Source: Bacteroidota bacterium (GTDB lineage: Bacteria > Bacteroidota > Bacteroidia > SXHM01). From it: a stretch of 64,000 bases of DNA. Position numbers and translations under genes: made by a program. Below, piece after piece: positions 9,034 to 16,914 of the stretch (position 1 is the first letter of the stretch; each line of letters begins with the position of its first letter). Under the pieces are notes generated by a model. The model was given only the letters and a program-made list of their open reading frames with translations, did not search any database and was not told the origin of the DNA. The stretch spans positions 62,001 to 126,000 of the forward strand of contig CANKAM010000004.1 of the NCBI GenBank assembly GCA_947479755.1, given 5' to 3'.

Positions 9034-9963
9034 GTGCGGATTGCAATCATAGATTTAGGCACGAATACTTTTAACCTGTTGGTGGCGGAAATTGCTGCCA
9101 ATCATTCTTACAAAATTATTTTCAACACCAAGATTGCAGTAAAATTGGGTGAAGGAGGAATTAATACCAATACCATTGCTCCTCTTCCATTTCAGCGCGG
9201 AGTTGATGCAATGAAAGCGCACAATGAAACGCTTAAGCGATATGCAACCGAAAAGATTTTTGCCTTTGCTACTTCAGCTGTGCGTAGTGCAAAAAACGGA
9301 AATAAATTTGTTACTGAAATTAAAAAGCAAACAAGCATTGAAGTAATTGTAATAACAGGAGAAAAAGAAGCAGAACTAATTTACGCAGGTGTGCGTCAGG
9401 CTTTGGATATAGGCACAGAAAAAGCTTTGGTAATGGATATTGGCGGAGGAAGTACTGAGTTTATCATCTGCAACAATGAACAGATTTTTTGGAAGCATAG
9501 TTTTGATTTGGGCGTTTCGCGCATGTATGAATTCTTCAAACATTCTGAACCAATTACAGCGGATGAAATTTTGAAAATAGATACTTATTTCAGCGAGAAA
9601 TTACAACCGCTTTTTAAAGCAGTGGAGCAACATCCTATTGACACGCTGATTGGTTCTTCAGGCTCGTTTGATACTTTTGCAGAAATGATTTTTTGCAGAT
9701 TTCACAAAAACGAAACTCTTGCCAATAAAACTTCTTATGAGTTCAGGCTGGAAGATTTTCAAAAAATCCACAATCTGATTATCCGATCAAACCTTGAGGA
9801 ACGCTACAAGATGGAAGGACTGATTGAGATGCGTGTGGATATGGTTGTTTTGGCATCGCTCTTTACAAATTTTATTCTGCATGAACTTAAATTGACTAAA
9901 ATGCGTCTTTCAACTTATGCACTGAAAGAAGGCGTGCTATCAGAAATAACAAAAACGATATGA
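9034..9963 (+). CDS. Ppx/GppA-type phosphatase (exopolyphosphatase family)
   Basis: A 309-residue protein of the ASKHA superfamily. The N-terminal phosphate loop DLGTNTFNLLVAE, the second phosphate motif MDIGGGSTEFI and the adenosine-type motif GSSGSFDTFAEM are all present. This length corresponds to the short form without the C-terminal HD domain of E. coli Ppx. Family members hydrolyse inorganic polyphosphate or (p)ppGpp; which one applies is not visible. The start is GTG, 10 bases after the permease stop. Its stop overlaps the start of the response regulator (ATGA), so both proteins are probably made from one mRNA. Confidence 0.88.
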   Translation: MRIAIIDLGTNTFNLLVAEIAANHSYKIIFNTKIAVKLGEGGINTNTIAPLPFQRGVDAMKAHNETLKRYATEKIFAFATSAVRSAKNGNKFVTEIKKQTSIEVIVITGEKEAELIYAGVRQALDIGTEKALVMDIGGGSTEFIICNNEQIFWKHSFDLGVSRMYEFFKHSEPITADEILKIDTYFSEKLQPLFKAVEQHPIDTLIGSSGSFDTFAEMIFCRFHKNETLANKTSYEFRLEDFQKIHNLIIRSNLEERYKMEGLIEMRVDMVVLASLFTNFILHELKLTKMRLSTYALKEGVLSEITKTI

Positions 9964-11126
9964 AACGAATTTTAATCATAGACGATGAAAATAGTATCCG
10001 CAGAACACTGCGCGATATTCTGGAAAATGAAGGTTACGCCATTGACGATGCACCTGATGGTTTAGAAGGACTGAAGTTGGTTAAATCCAATCATTATGAT
10101 GTGATACTTTGCGACATCAAAATGCCCAAAATGGACGGATTGGAAGTTTTAGATAAAATACTTGAAACTAATTCTGATGTGCCGGTTGTGATGATTTCAG
10201 GGCACGGTAACATTGACACTGCTGTAGATGCTATTCGTAAAGGTGCTTACGATTACATTTCAAAACCGCCTGATTTAAATCGGTTACTTGTTACAATCCG
10301 CAATGCATTTGAGAAATCAAACTTAGTTACGGAGACAAAAATTCTGAAAAAGAAAGTCAGCAAGAAATACGAAATGATTGGAGAATCAGGTTCTATCAAA
10401 AAAATTCACGAGATGATCAGTCGTGTTGCACCAACTGATGCGCGCGTTTTAATTACCGGAGAAAACGGAACGGGAAAAGAATTAGTTGCTCACGCTATTC
10501 ATGAAAACAGCCAGCGTTCCTCAGCACCTTTGATTGAAGTGAACTGCGCAGCTATTCCATCAGAGTTAATTGAAAGCGAATTGTTCGGGCACGAAAAAGG
10601 AGCCTTCACTTCTGCCATCCGCCAGAAAAAAGGAAACTTTGAATTAGCAGATGGCGGGACTTTGTTTCTGGATGAAATTGGCGACATGAGCCTTTCAGCG
10701 CAGGCAAAGGTTTTACGCGCTTTACAGGAAAGCAAAATTACCCGTGTTGGAGGCGATAAAGAAATAAATGTGAACGTGCGCGTGATTGCAGCCACCAACA
10801 AAAACCTGAAAAAGGAAATTGAAAAAGGAAATTTCCGAGAAGATTTATACCATCGTTTGGGTGTTATACTTATTCATGTTCCATCGCTGAACGAGCGCAA
10901 AGATGATATCCCAACTCTGGCAAAACATTTTCTGCAACAGATATGCAGCGAATACGGAATGCCGCAAAAAGAATTTGCACCCGATGCGCTGAAAGCACTG
11001 CAAACTATTGACTGGACAGGTAATATCCGCGAGCTGAGAAATGTGGTGGAACGCCTTATTATTCTCTGCGATAAAAAGATATCAGCTGCTGATGTGACTA
11101 TGTATGTGAAAGCACACAAAGCCTGA
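9960..11126 (+). CDS. Sigma-54-type response regulator lacking a DNA-binding domain
   Basis: A 388-residue two-domain regulator. Residues 1-120 form a receiver domain with acidic Asp8/Asp9, phosphoacceptor Asp52 (CDIKMPKMDG) and Lys102. Residues 140-365 are an AAA+ domain: Walker A GENGTGKE (167-174), GAFTSA (214-219) in place of the sigma-54-contacting GAFTGA, Walker B GTLFLDEIGD, and NIRELRN. The protein ends about 15 residues after the AAA+ helical lid, so the usual Fis-type helix-turn-helix is missing. NtrC-family proteins usually exceed 440 residues. No sensor kinase is adjacent. It may act without sequence-specific DNA binding or through a partner. Confidence 0.92.
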   Translation: MKRILIIDDENSIRRTLRDILENEGYAIDDAPDGLEGLKLVKSNHYDVILCDIKMPKMDGLEVLDKILETNSDVPVVMISGHGNIDTAVDAIRKGAYDYISKPPDLNRLLVTIRNAFEKSNLVTETKILKKKVSKKYEMIGESGSIKKIHEMISRVAPTDARVLITGENGTGKELVAHAIHENSQRSSAPLIEVNCAAIPSELIESELFGHEKGAFTSAIRQKKGNFELADGGTLFLDEIGDMSLSAQAKVLRALQESKITRVGGDKEINVNVRVIAATNKNLKKEIEKGNFREDLYHRLGVILIHVPSLNERKDDIPTLAKHFLQQICSEYGMPQKEFAPDALKALQTIDWTGNIRELRNVVERLIILCDKKISAADVTMYVKAHKA

Positions 11127-11133
11127 TTTCACG

Positions 11134-11991
11134 TTGAGCAAAGCAATTCTTTACATGCTCATCAGCACATTGGCATTTTCATTAATGAATTTGCTCGTGA
11201 AATTTTTGCCAACTATTCCGCCACATGAACTCATCTTTTTCCGCTCACTAGTTTCTATTATTCTCAGCATTTCTTCTATACATTATTATGGATTAAATCC
11301 GTTCGGAAATAATAAAAAGTCATTGTTCCTGCGCGGATTTATCGGACTTATTTCTTTGTCCATTTACTTTTCAACTTTGCAGGCTATTCCACTTGGAACG
11401 GCTGTAACACTACAAAACCTCAGTCCTGTTTTCACTGCCATTTTTGCCATGATTTTTTTGGGAGAAAAACTAAAACCGCTGCAATGGTTGTTCTTTGCCG
11501 TATCATTTACAGGCGTTGCATTTATCAAAGGGTTTGACGAGCGCATCAGTCTTTTCTGGCTTTCATTAGGAGTTGCATCGGCTATGTTTTCAGGACTTGC
11601 GTATTCAGTGGTAAGAAAATTGAGAGACACCGACCACCCTATCGTTGTGGTGTTTTATTTCCCCCTGGTTTCGCTGCCGTTTGCGGCAATAGCGTGTCTG
11701 TTTCAGTGGGTATCTCCTACTCCGCTTGATTTATTTTTCCTTGTGTTGATGGGTATTTGTGTACAGGTCGGACAACTATACATGACCAAAGCCCTGCATG
11801 CCGAAACCACAGGCAAAGTGATGATTCTCCAATACCTGAGCGTTGTTTATGCACTTGCATTTGGTTGGGGTTTCTTTGGCGAAACGCACGGCTGGCTTGC
11901 TGTTCTCGGCATAGCGTTAGTTGTTACCGGTGTTTTGCTGAATATTCTTTACAGTAAAAGACAAGATGCAAAAACTATTGCCTCCACTTGA
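11134..11991 (+). CDS. DMT-superfamily (EamA) transporter
   Basis: A 285-residue inner-membrane protein of ten hydrophobic segments arranged as two EamA repeats. The first repeat ends near IFLGEKLKPLQW and the second at GWGFFGETHGWLAVLGI, the paired Glu-containing motif of drug/metabolite exporters. The start is a TTG 7 bases after the preceding stop; the next in-frame ATG is seven codons later. The substrate is unknown. The last 17 bases overlap, tail to tail, with the thioredoxin-fold gene on the other strand. Confidence 0.87.
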   Translation: MSKAILYMLISTLAFSLMNLLVKFLPTIPPHELIFFRSLVSIILSISSIHYYGLNPFGNNKKSLFLRGFIGLISLSIYFSTLQAIPLGTAVTLQNLSPVFTAIFAMIFLGEKLKPLQWLFFAVSFTGVAFIKGFDERISLFWLSLGVASAMFSGLAYSVVRKLRDTDHPIVVVFYFPLVSLPFAAIACLFQWVSPTPLDLFFLVLMGICVQVGQLYMTKALHAETTGKVMILQYLSVVYALAFGWGFFGETHGWLAVLGIALVVTGVLLNILYSKRQDAKTIAST

Positions 11992-12532
11992 TGTTGCAGC
12001 CGATACTCACTTTCTGGTCAGCACTCACAGGCTTAGCGGCAAGAATATTATCCAATGCTTCGCGAATATCTTTTCCGGTAACAGGCTTGCCGTTGGATGG
12101 ACGCGAATCATCTAACTGACCACGATAAACACATTTAAGTTCTCTGTCAAAAATACTGAAGTCGGGTGTGCAGGCAGCAGAATATGCACGGGCTACATCC
12201 TGTGTTTCATCATACAAATATGGAAAGGGAAGACTTTTTACTGCCGCAAACTCTTTCATCATTTCCGGTCCATCCTGCGGGTATTTAACAACATCGTTGG
12301 AGCTGATTGCAATAAAGGAAACACCTTTAGGAATATAATCGTTTGCAATTCTTACCAACTCATCTATTACATGCACTACAAAAGGGCAATGATTACAGAT
12401 GAACATGATGACAGTTGCTTTGTCTGATTTCAGTTCATCAAGCGATATTACTTTTCCTGAAACTGTATCCGGCAAAGAAAATGCAGGGGCTGGGAAGCCG
12501 AGGGGAATTAAGGTTGTGGGGGTTTGGGCCAT
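11975..12532 (-). CDS. Thioredoxin-fold (AhpC/TSA-like) protein with CNHCPF motif
   Basis: A 185-residue cytosolic protein with no signal peptide. It has a peroxiredoxin-type N-terminus (PAFSLPDTVSGKVISL) and a Cys46-Asn-His-Cys49 pair followed by PFV, which defines a bacterial subgroup of thioredoxin-like proteins of unknown substrate. CTPDFSIFD supplies the cis-Pro loop. The gene overlaps the DMT transporter 3' end by 17 bases on the opposite strand. A 2OG-Fe oxygenase lies 12 bases upstream on the same strand, so the two may share a transcript. Confidence 0.85.
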   Translation of the reverse strand: MAQTPTTLIPLGFPAPAFSLPDTVSGKVISLDELKSDKATVIMFICNHCPFVVHVIDELVRIANDYIPKGVSFIAISSNDVVKYPQDGPEMMKEFAAVKSLPFPYLYDETQDVARAYSAACTPDFSIFDRELKCVYRGQLDDSRPSNGKPVTGKDIREALDNILAAKPVSADQKVSIGCNIKWRQ

Positions 12533-12544
12533 TTCTCTAATTTA

Positions 12545-13144
12545 TTAATTTTTCATCCATCCTGTAATACTATATCGCTCCTTCTTTGTCGGTAATACTT
12601 CATGCTCAATTTCATCGCTTTTAAAACAAACCAGTCGTCCGAAAACTGGAATAACATCCATGAATTTTTCATTGTTGTATATGCGGAGTTGCCCACCATC
12701 ATTCTCAGTCCATTCTTGGTTCAAGTAAAGCACACACGAAATGGTGCGACCTGAATCACGCTGAAAACGATCAAGATGTTTTTTATAAAAACTTCCTTCG
12801 GGATAAACTGCAAAATGAAATTCCATTTCTTTCAGTCCCAGAAAAAAATAGCGGTTCAGAAACTGTTTCAGTTCCTCCATTTGTATCCAAAATTGCTTTT
12901 GCAGTTCAGATAGGTTGTCTTCATCCAACCAATGCACGAAATCACTTCGAATTTCTGAAACCACTTTATGCTCCGCACCTTTGCCTATGCCTGCCTGTTT
13001 AAATTGACCGCTTTTAAAAAGAAGCATTTCCTCTTTTAACAATTCCTGTAAAAAATCAGTTATAAAAAAATCATCGGTAATAGCCCAGCCGTTTTCGGCA
13101 AGGCTATCGGCTAATTCAGAGAGTATAGTTTCGGGTGATTTCAT
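12545..13144 (-). CDS. 2-oxoglutarate/Fe(II)-dependent oxygenase (prolyl 4-hydroxylase-like)
   Basis: A 199-residue protein with the double-stranded beta-helix signature. The iron ligands are His123 and Asp125 (KKHLDRF) and His181 (IEHEVLPT); Arg190 (KKERYSITGW) is placed to bind the 2-oxoglutarate carboxylate. The strand motifs ISCVLYLNQEW and DGGQLRIY are those of the P4HC family. The substrate is unknown; relatives hydroxylate proline in proteins such as EF-Tu or ribosomal proteins. The start lies one base from a short repeat of the GCAAAG-rich family. Confidence 0.88.
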   Translation of the reverse strand: MKSPETILSELADSLAENGWAITDDFFITDFLQELLKEEMLLFKSGQFKQAGIGKGAEHKVVSEIRSDFVHWLDEDNLSELQKQFWIQMEELKQFLNRYFFLGLKEMEFHFAVYPEGSFYKKHLDRFQRDSGRTISCVLYLNQEWTENDGGQLRIYNNEKFMDVIPVFGRLVCFKSDEIEHEVLPTKKERYSITGWMKN

Positions 13145-13145
13145 T

Positions 13146-13182
13146 TTACCGCAAAGGCACTAAGGCGCAAAGTTGCACAAAG
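13146..13182. repeat. GCAAAG-rich intergenic repeat, copy 1
   Basis: TTACCGCAAAGGCACTAAGG followed by CGCAAAGTTGCACAAAG. The first 25 bases match the copy at 48313-48337 with one mismatch; looser copies are at 18953-18982 and, inverted, at 23053-23093. It sits directly in front of the oxygenase start codon. Confidence 0.7.
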
Positions 13183-13233
13183 AAATTTATTAACAACAAC
13201 TAAAGAGAAAACAGCTTTCATTATTTTTAGGGT

Positions 13234-14301
13234 ATGGAAAACGAAGACAAATACTTTAAAGGCAGAGGCGCTCAACTCAACACTGCCAACCGTTTTCTGA
13301 AACAGGAATATGTGCAGGAACATATTGAAGCCTTGGACGAAGAATTTTTAGGTGATGAGCGCACCAAGTTATTTTTTGAACATCCTAAAAAGATTATCAA
13401 TAAAGTGGAAAGCCCTGATATTCCGGGGTTATATTCACTCAATCCCTATCAGGGTTGTGAGCATGGCTGCATTTATTGCTATGCACGCAATGCTCATCAA
13501 TACTGGGGTTTTAGTGCCGGCTTGGACTTTGAACGAAAGATTATTGTAAAACCCGATGCTGCCAAATTGCTGCGCGAGGCATTTGAGAAAAAGGGTTGGA
13601 TACCCAGCCCGGTAATGGTTTCGGGCAATACCGACTGTTACCAACCGATTGAAAAAAAGCTGAAAATAACCCGTCAGTTGCTAGAGGTTTTTCTTGAATA
13701 CCGCAACCCGATTGCTATGATAACAAAGAACAGTCTTATTCTGCGTGACACTGATTTGCTGAGCGAATTGGCAAAACATAAATTAGTTCACGTAATGGTT
13801 TCTATCACTTCGCTGAAAGAAGAGTTGCGATTAAAAATGGAGCCACGCACGGCTTCTGCAAAAAAGCGGTTGAACGTATTGAACCAATTATCAAAAGCAG
13901 GTATACCCTGCGGAGTAATGACTGCTCCCATTATTCCTGGCTTAAACAGCATGGAAATTCCTTCTATTATTAAACAGGCTGCCGACAACGGTGCTGTAAA
14001 TGCGGGCTATACTATCGTGCGCCTCAACGGTTCCATTGGTGAAATTTTCACCAACTGGATTCACAAAAACTTTCCTGACAGAGCAGAGAAAGTGCTGCAT
14101 CAAATTCAGGATTGCCATGGCGGACAACTGAACGACAGCCGCTACAGCACACGCATAAAAGGCGAAGGAGAAATTGCAGAATCAATTAAGCAGATATTTG
14201 TGAATTCAGTAAAACGCTACATGAAAGGTCATTATTCCGAAGAATTAAATACTGCTGATTTCCGCAGGCCGGGCGAAGCAAAGCAATTGGAATTGTTTTG
14301 A
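13234..14301 (+). CDS. PA0069-type radical SAM protein
   Basis: A 355-residue protein with the radical SAM cluster Cys75-x3-Cys79-x2-Cys82 in GCEHGCIYCYAR, followed by NAHQYWGFSAGLDFE, a pattern characteristic of the family named after PA0069 and related to spore photoproduct lyase. Other family patterns are VSGNTDCYQPIE, ITKNSLILRD and MTAPIIPGLN. It should bind a [4Fe-4S] cluster and generate a 5'-deoxyadenosyl radical; the substrate is unknown. The start ATG follows a TATTTTTA box by only four bases, suggesting a nearly leaderless mRNA. Confidence 0.9.
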   Translation: MENEDKYFKGRGAQLNTANRFLKQEYVQEHIEALDEEFLGDERTKLFFEHPKKIINKVESPDIPGLYSLNPYQGCEHGCIYCYARNAHQYWGFSAGLDFERKIIVKPDAAKLLREAFEKKGWIPSPVMVSGNTDCYQPIEKKLKITRQLLEVFLEYRNPIAMITKNSLILRDTDLLSELAKHKLVHVMVSITSLKEELRLKMEPRTASAKKRLNVLNQLSKAGIPCGVMTAPIIPGLNSMEIPSIIKQAADNGAVNAGYTIVRLNGSIGEIFTNWIHKNFPDRAEKVLHQIQDCHGGQLNDSRYSTRIKGEGEIAESIKQIFVNSVKRYMKGHYSEELNTADFRRPGEAKQLELF

Positions 14302-14331
14302 TATTTTCGCGCACGAAAAAAAACTAACAAC

Positions 14332-15246
14332 ATGAAACGAAACCTAATTCTACTCTTCACTTTAGCTCTTTATACCTCAGCATTCGCAACATTGAAAAGC
14401 GACACGCTCACTTTTACCGTTAAAGCTCTTTCTGGCGGCAAACCGCTGTCTTATGCCAGTTTTGAAATAAAACAAAACACACAGTTTATCTTCACCGGAG
14501 TTACGGATGCGAATGGAACTTACAAAGTAAGTATTCCCGCATTACGCGATGCGTTAACACCTGTTGAAATTATTTTCAAGGAGAAAAGCCATGAGACTTT
14601 TACGCTTAGGAATGTAAGTCTTGCTGCAGGAAAAACGTATGAGGCAAACATGAAATCGTTGCTTTCCGCTGCCACAAAAACAAACGAAGAACAAGCCAAA
14701 GTTGTAAAATCTCAAGAAAAAGAAAACGAGAAATTAGAGAAGAAAAGTGAAGATCTGGAAAAAGATTTGAAAAAGGCAGAGAAAGAAACGGCACAGGCAG
14801 AAAAGGAAGCAAAAACAGCAGAGAAAGCCACCAAACAAGCCGAAAAAGAAAAGAAAGAAGCCGAGAAAAAAACCAAAGCCGCAGAGAAAGAACTGAAGAA
14901 AAAAGAAAAGGAAGAAGCTGCGCGTGCTAAGACACAAGGCAAAATTGACAAGCTGGCAGACAAAAAGCTAAACGTTGCCGAAGATGTTGCTAAGTTAGAA
15001 GTGAAGCAGAAAAAGCTCGACAAAAAAAGCAGCAAGATTGACAAATCCGAAGCCAAGCTGAACAAGAAAATTGCAAAAGGTAAAATGACACCTGCCGAGG
15101 TTGAAGCCGAAAAAGCCGACATCATGGCTCAGCGTGCTAGCCTCCTGGAAGACAAGAGCAAAATTACCAAAAAGAAAGAAGAATACAACTTGGAGTTGCA
15201 AGAACTTGATAAGAAAGAAAACAAGTTAGAGAAGAAGCTTAATTAA
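14332..15246 (+). CDS. Secreted Lys/Glu-rich coiled-coil protein, unknown function
   Basis: A 304-residue protein I do not recognise. It has a signal peptide (MKRNLILLFTLALYTSAFA) and a beta-rich domain at residues 22-110 resembling a carboxypeptidase-regulatory-like Ig fold (FTGVTDANGTYKVSIPALRD). From about 115 to the end it is almost entirely charged helix made of Lys, Glu and Ala with heptad spacing (repeated KAEKE/KEAEKK units), a long coiled coil. Such a rod could link cell-envelope layers or span the periplasm. Long antisense ORFs here are a by-product of the low-complexity sequence. The OstA-like gene follows closely but has its own promoter. Confidence 0.75.
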   Translation: MKRNLILLFTLALYTSAFATLKSDTLTFTVKALSGGKPLSYASFEIKQNTQFIFTGVTDANGTYKVSIPALRDALTPVEIIFKEKSHETFTLRNVSLAAGKTYEANMKSLLSAATKTNEEQAKVVKSQEKENEKLEKKSEDLEKDLKKAEKETAQAEKEAKTAEKATKQAEKEKKEAEKKTKAAEKELKKKEKEEAARAKTQGKIDKLADKKLNVAEDVAKLEVKQKKLDKKSSKIDKSEAKLNKKIAKGKMTPAEVEAEKADIMAQRASLLEDKSKITKKKEEYNLELQELDKKENKLEKKLN

Positions 15247-15287
15247 TCTTTGCCAAACTTAGCTCATCAGCTATTCGTGCGATTAGC

Positions 15288-15295
15288 TAATTTTG
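15288..15295 (+). promoter_or_regulatory. -7 promoter element directly before the OstA-like gene
   Basis: TAATTTTG followed by CCCGT and then ATG at 15301. With the transcription start about 7 bases past the element, the mRNA would begin at or within one or two bases of the start codon, so the transcript looks leaderless. Confidence 0.55.
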
Positions 15296-15300
15296 CCCGT

Positions 15301-16803
15301 ATGCGCTTTGTAGGTTTTCTGTTTTTTGTTTCCCTGGCAGTAAATGCCTTTGCACAAGATGCCCCACGCAAAATAGAACTGCTGCATGCCAACGAGCTTC
15401 AGTATGATGAGCGCCAAACAGGTAAGGTGCGCAGGCTACTAGGTGATGTACAGTTCAAACACGATGATGCCCTTATGTTTTGCGACAGCGCTTGGCTTTA
15501 CAGCGAAACCAATACTATGGATGCCTTCAGCCACGTACACATCAAGCAGGGTGATACCTTAGACCTCTACGGTGATAAGCTCAACTACAACGGAAACACC
15601 AAAGTAGCCGTAGTTACGGGCAATGTGGTGCTTATTGACAAAGAAATAAAACTCACCACCGACCGCCTTACCTACGACCACGCAAGCGGCATCAGCAACT
15701 ATACCACAGGTGGAAAAATAGTACAGAAAGAAGACACACTTACCAGCATCTTCGGCTATTATTATTCTGGCGAAAAGATGCTGCACTTCCGCAAAAACGT
15801 GGTGCTGGTAAACCCAAAATACACTATCAACTGCGATACGCTAAAGTTTAAGACCACTACCGAAGTGGCTTACTTCCTTGGCCCTACCGTAATTGTAAGC
15901 GATGAAAACACCATCTATTGCGAGAACGGGTGGTACGACACCCGCAACGATGTTTCGCAGTTTAATCAACATGCAAAAATTACTTCCAAAGAACAAACCA
16001 TAACGGGCGACAGCATTTATTACGACCGCGCAATTGGTTTCGGCAAAGCCATCAACAACATCATTTTGCGCGATACCGTGCAGGAAGTTGTTATAAACGG
16101 TGATTACGGAGAGTTTTTTCGCAGTGATGAAAAAACCATTGTAACCGGAAAAGCTCTGATGAAACAAAACCTGAGTGGTGACACACTTTACCTTCATGCC
16201 GATACATTGAAAACTACCTTAGATACCATTTCAGAAAAACGGACGCTCTTCGCTTATCACAAAGCGAAATTCTTTAAAAGCGATTTTCAGGGTATGTGCG
16301 ACTCACTAGTTTATTCCTACAAAGACTCGGCAATCAGCATGTATTACCTCCCCATACTCTGGAACGACAGCAATCAGTTGACCGCTGATACTACCTTTCT
16401 GCAAATGGCAAACGGCAAAATGCACGAAATGCGCATGCGCAACAATGCCTTTATTATTTCAAGTGAGGACACTGCCCACTACAACCAGATAAAAGGCAAA
16501 AACATGAACGGCTTTTTTGAGAACAGCAAACTCTACAAAGTGCGCGTTATAGGTAACGGACAAACCATTTATTATGCGCATGAAGACGACAAACCTTTGG
16601 AAAATGTAAACAAAGCCGAAAGCAGCGACATGCTGATTTTTGTGGATAGCAGTAAAGTAAAATCTATCACCTTCATCACCAAACCCGATGCTACACTTTA
16701 TCCTCTGAAAGAAGTAGCCAAAGAAGAGTTGAAACTCAAAGATTTTTCGTGGAAGAACATTTTGCGGCCGAGAAGAATTGAGGACGTATTTAAGTGGGAG
16801 TAG
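15301..16803 (+). CDS. OstA-like protein (LptA/OstA-fold, LPS transport related)
   Basis: A 500-residue secreted protein with signal peptide (MRFVGFLFFVSLAVNAFAQ). It is followed by repeated short beta strands of the LptA/OstA jelly-roll type, including LLGDVQFKHDDALMFCDSA, LYGDKLNYNGNTKVAVVTGN, and further units to about residue 420. In LPS-containing bacteria these domains form the periplasmic bridge that carries LPS to the outer membrane. The Bacteroidota protein is larger than E. coli LptA, and its exact place in the bridge is not established. I use the ATG at 15301 because the promoter element and signal peptide fix it; the ORF itself is open from a TTG at 15250. Confidence 0.82.
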   Translation: MRFVGFLFFVSLAVNAFAQDAPRKIELLHANELQYDERQTGKVRRLLGDVQFKHDDALMFCDSAWLYSETNTMDAFSHVHIKQGDTLDLYGDKLNYNGNTKVAVVTGNVVLIDKEIKLTTDRLTYDHASGISNYTTGGKIVQKEDTLTSIFGYYYSGEKMLHFRKNVVLVNPKYTINCDTLKFKTTTEVAYFLGPTVIVSDENTIYCENGWYDTRNDVSQFNQHAKITSKEQTITGDSIYYDRAIGFGKAINNIILRDTVQEVVINGDYGEFFRSDEKTIVTGKALMKQNLSGDTLYLHADTLKTTLDTISEKRTLFAYHKAKFFKSDFQGMCDSLVYSYKDSAISMYYLPILWNDSNQLTADTTFLQMANGKMHEMRMRNNAFIISSEDTAHYNQIKGKNMNGFFENSKLYKVRVIGNGQTIYYAHEDDKPLENVNKAESSDMLIFVDSSKVKSITFITKPDATLYPLKEVAKEELKLKDFSWKNILRPRRIEDVFKWE

Positions 16804-16809
16804 GCTACA

Positions 16810-16913
16810 CGTCATTGCGAGGGTTTTTCACCCGAAGCAATCTCACTTTATCGTCATTAGTAAATATAACAAGAGATTGCTTCGCCCCGCGAAAAGCGCT
16901 ACTCGCAATGACG
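16810..16913. repeat. REPIN-like inverted repeat doublet, family A
   Basis: CGTCATTGCGAG (16810-16821) and GAAGCAATCTC (16834-16844) recur inverted as GAGATTGCTTC (16873-16883) and CTCGCAATGACG (16902-16913). The whole 104 bp therefore folds into one long hairpin with an internal loop. It fills exactly the gap between two convergent stop codons (OstA-like and PorT). CGTCATTGCGAG-type repeats are widespread in bacterial genomes. Confidence 0.85.
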
Positions 16914-16914
16914 A

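Noticed and set aside
14712-15125. Phe/Ser-rich antisense frames in the coiled-coil gene
   Set aside because: They mirror the repeated Lys/Glu codons (AAA/GAA read as TTT/TTC) of the real gene.
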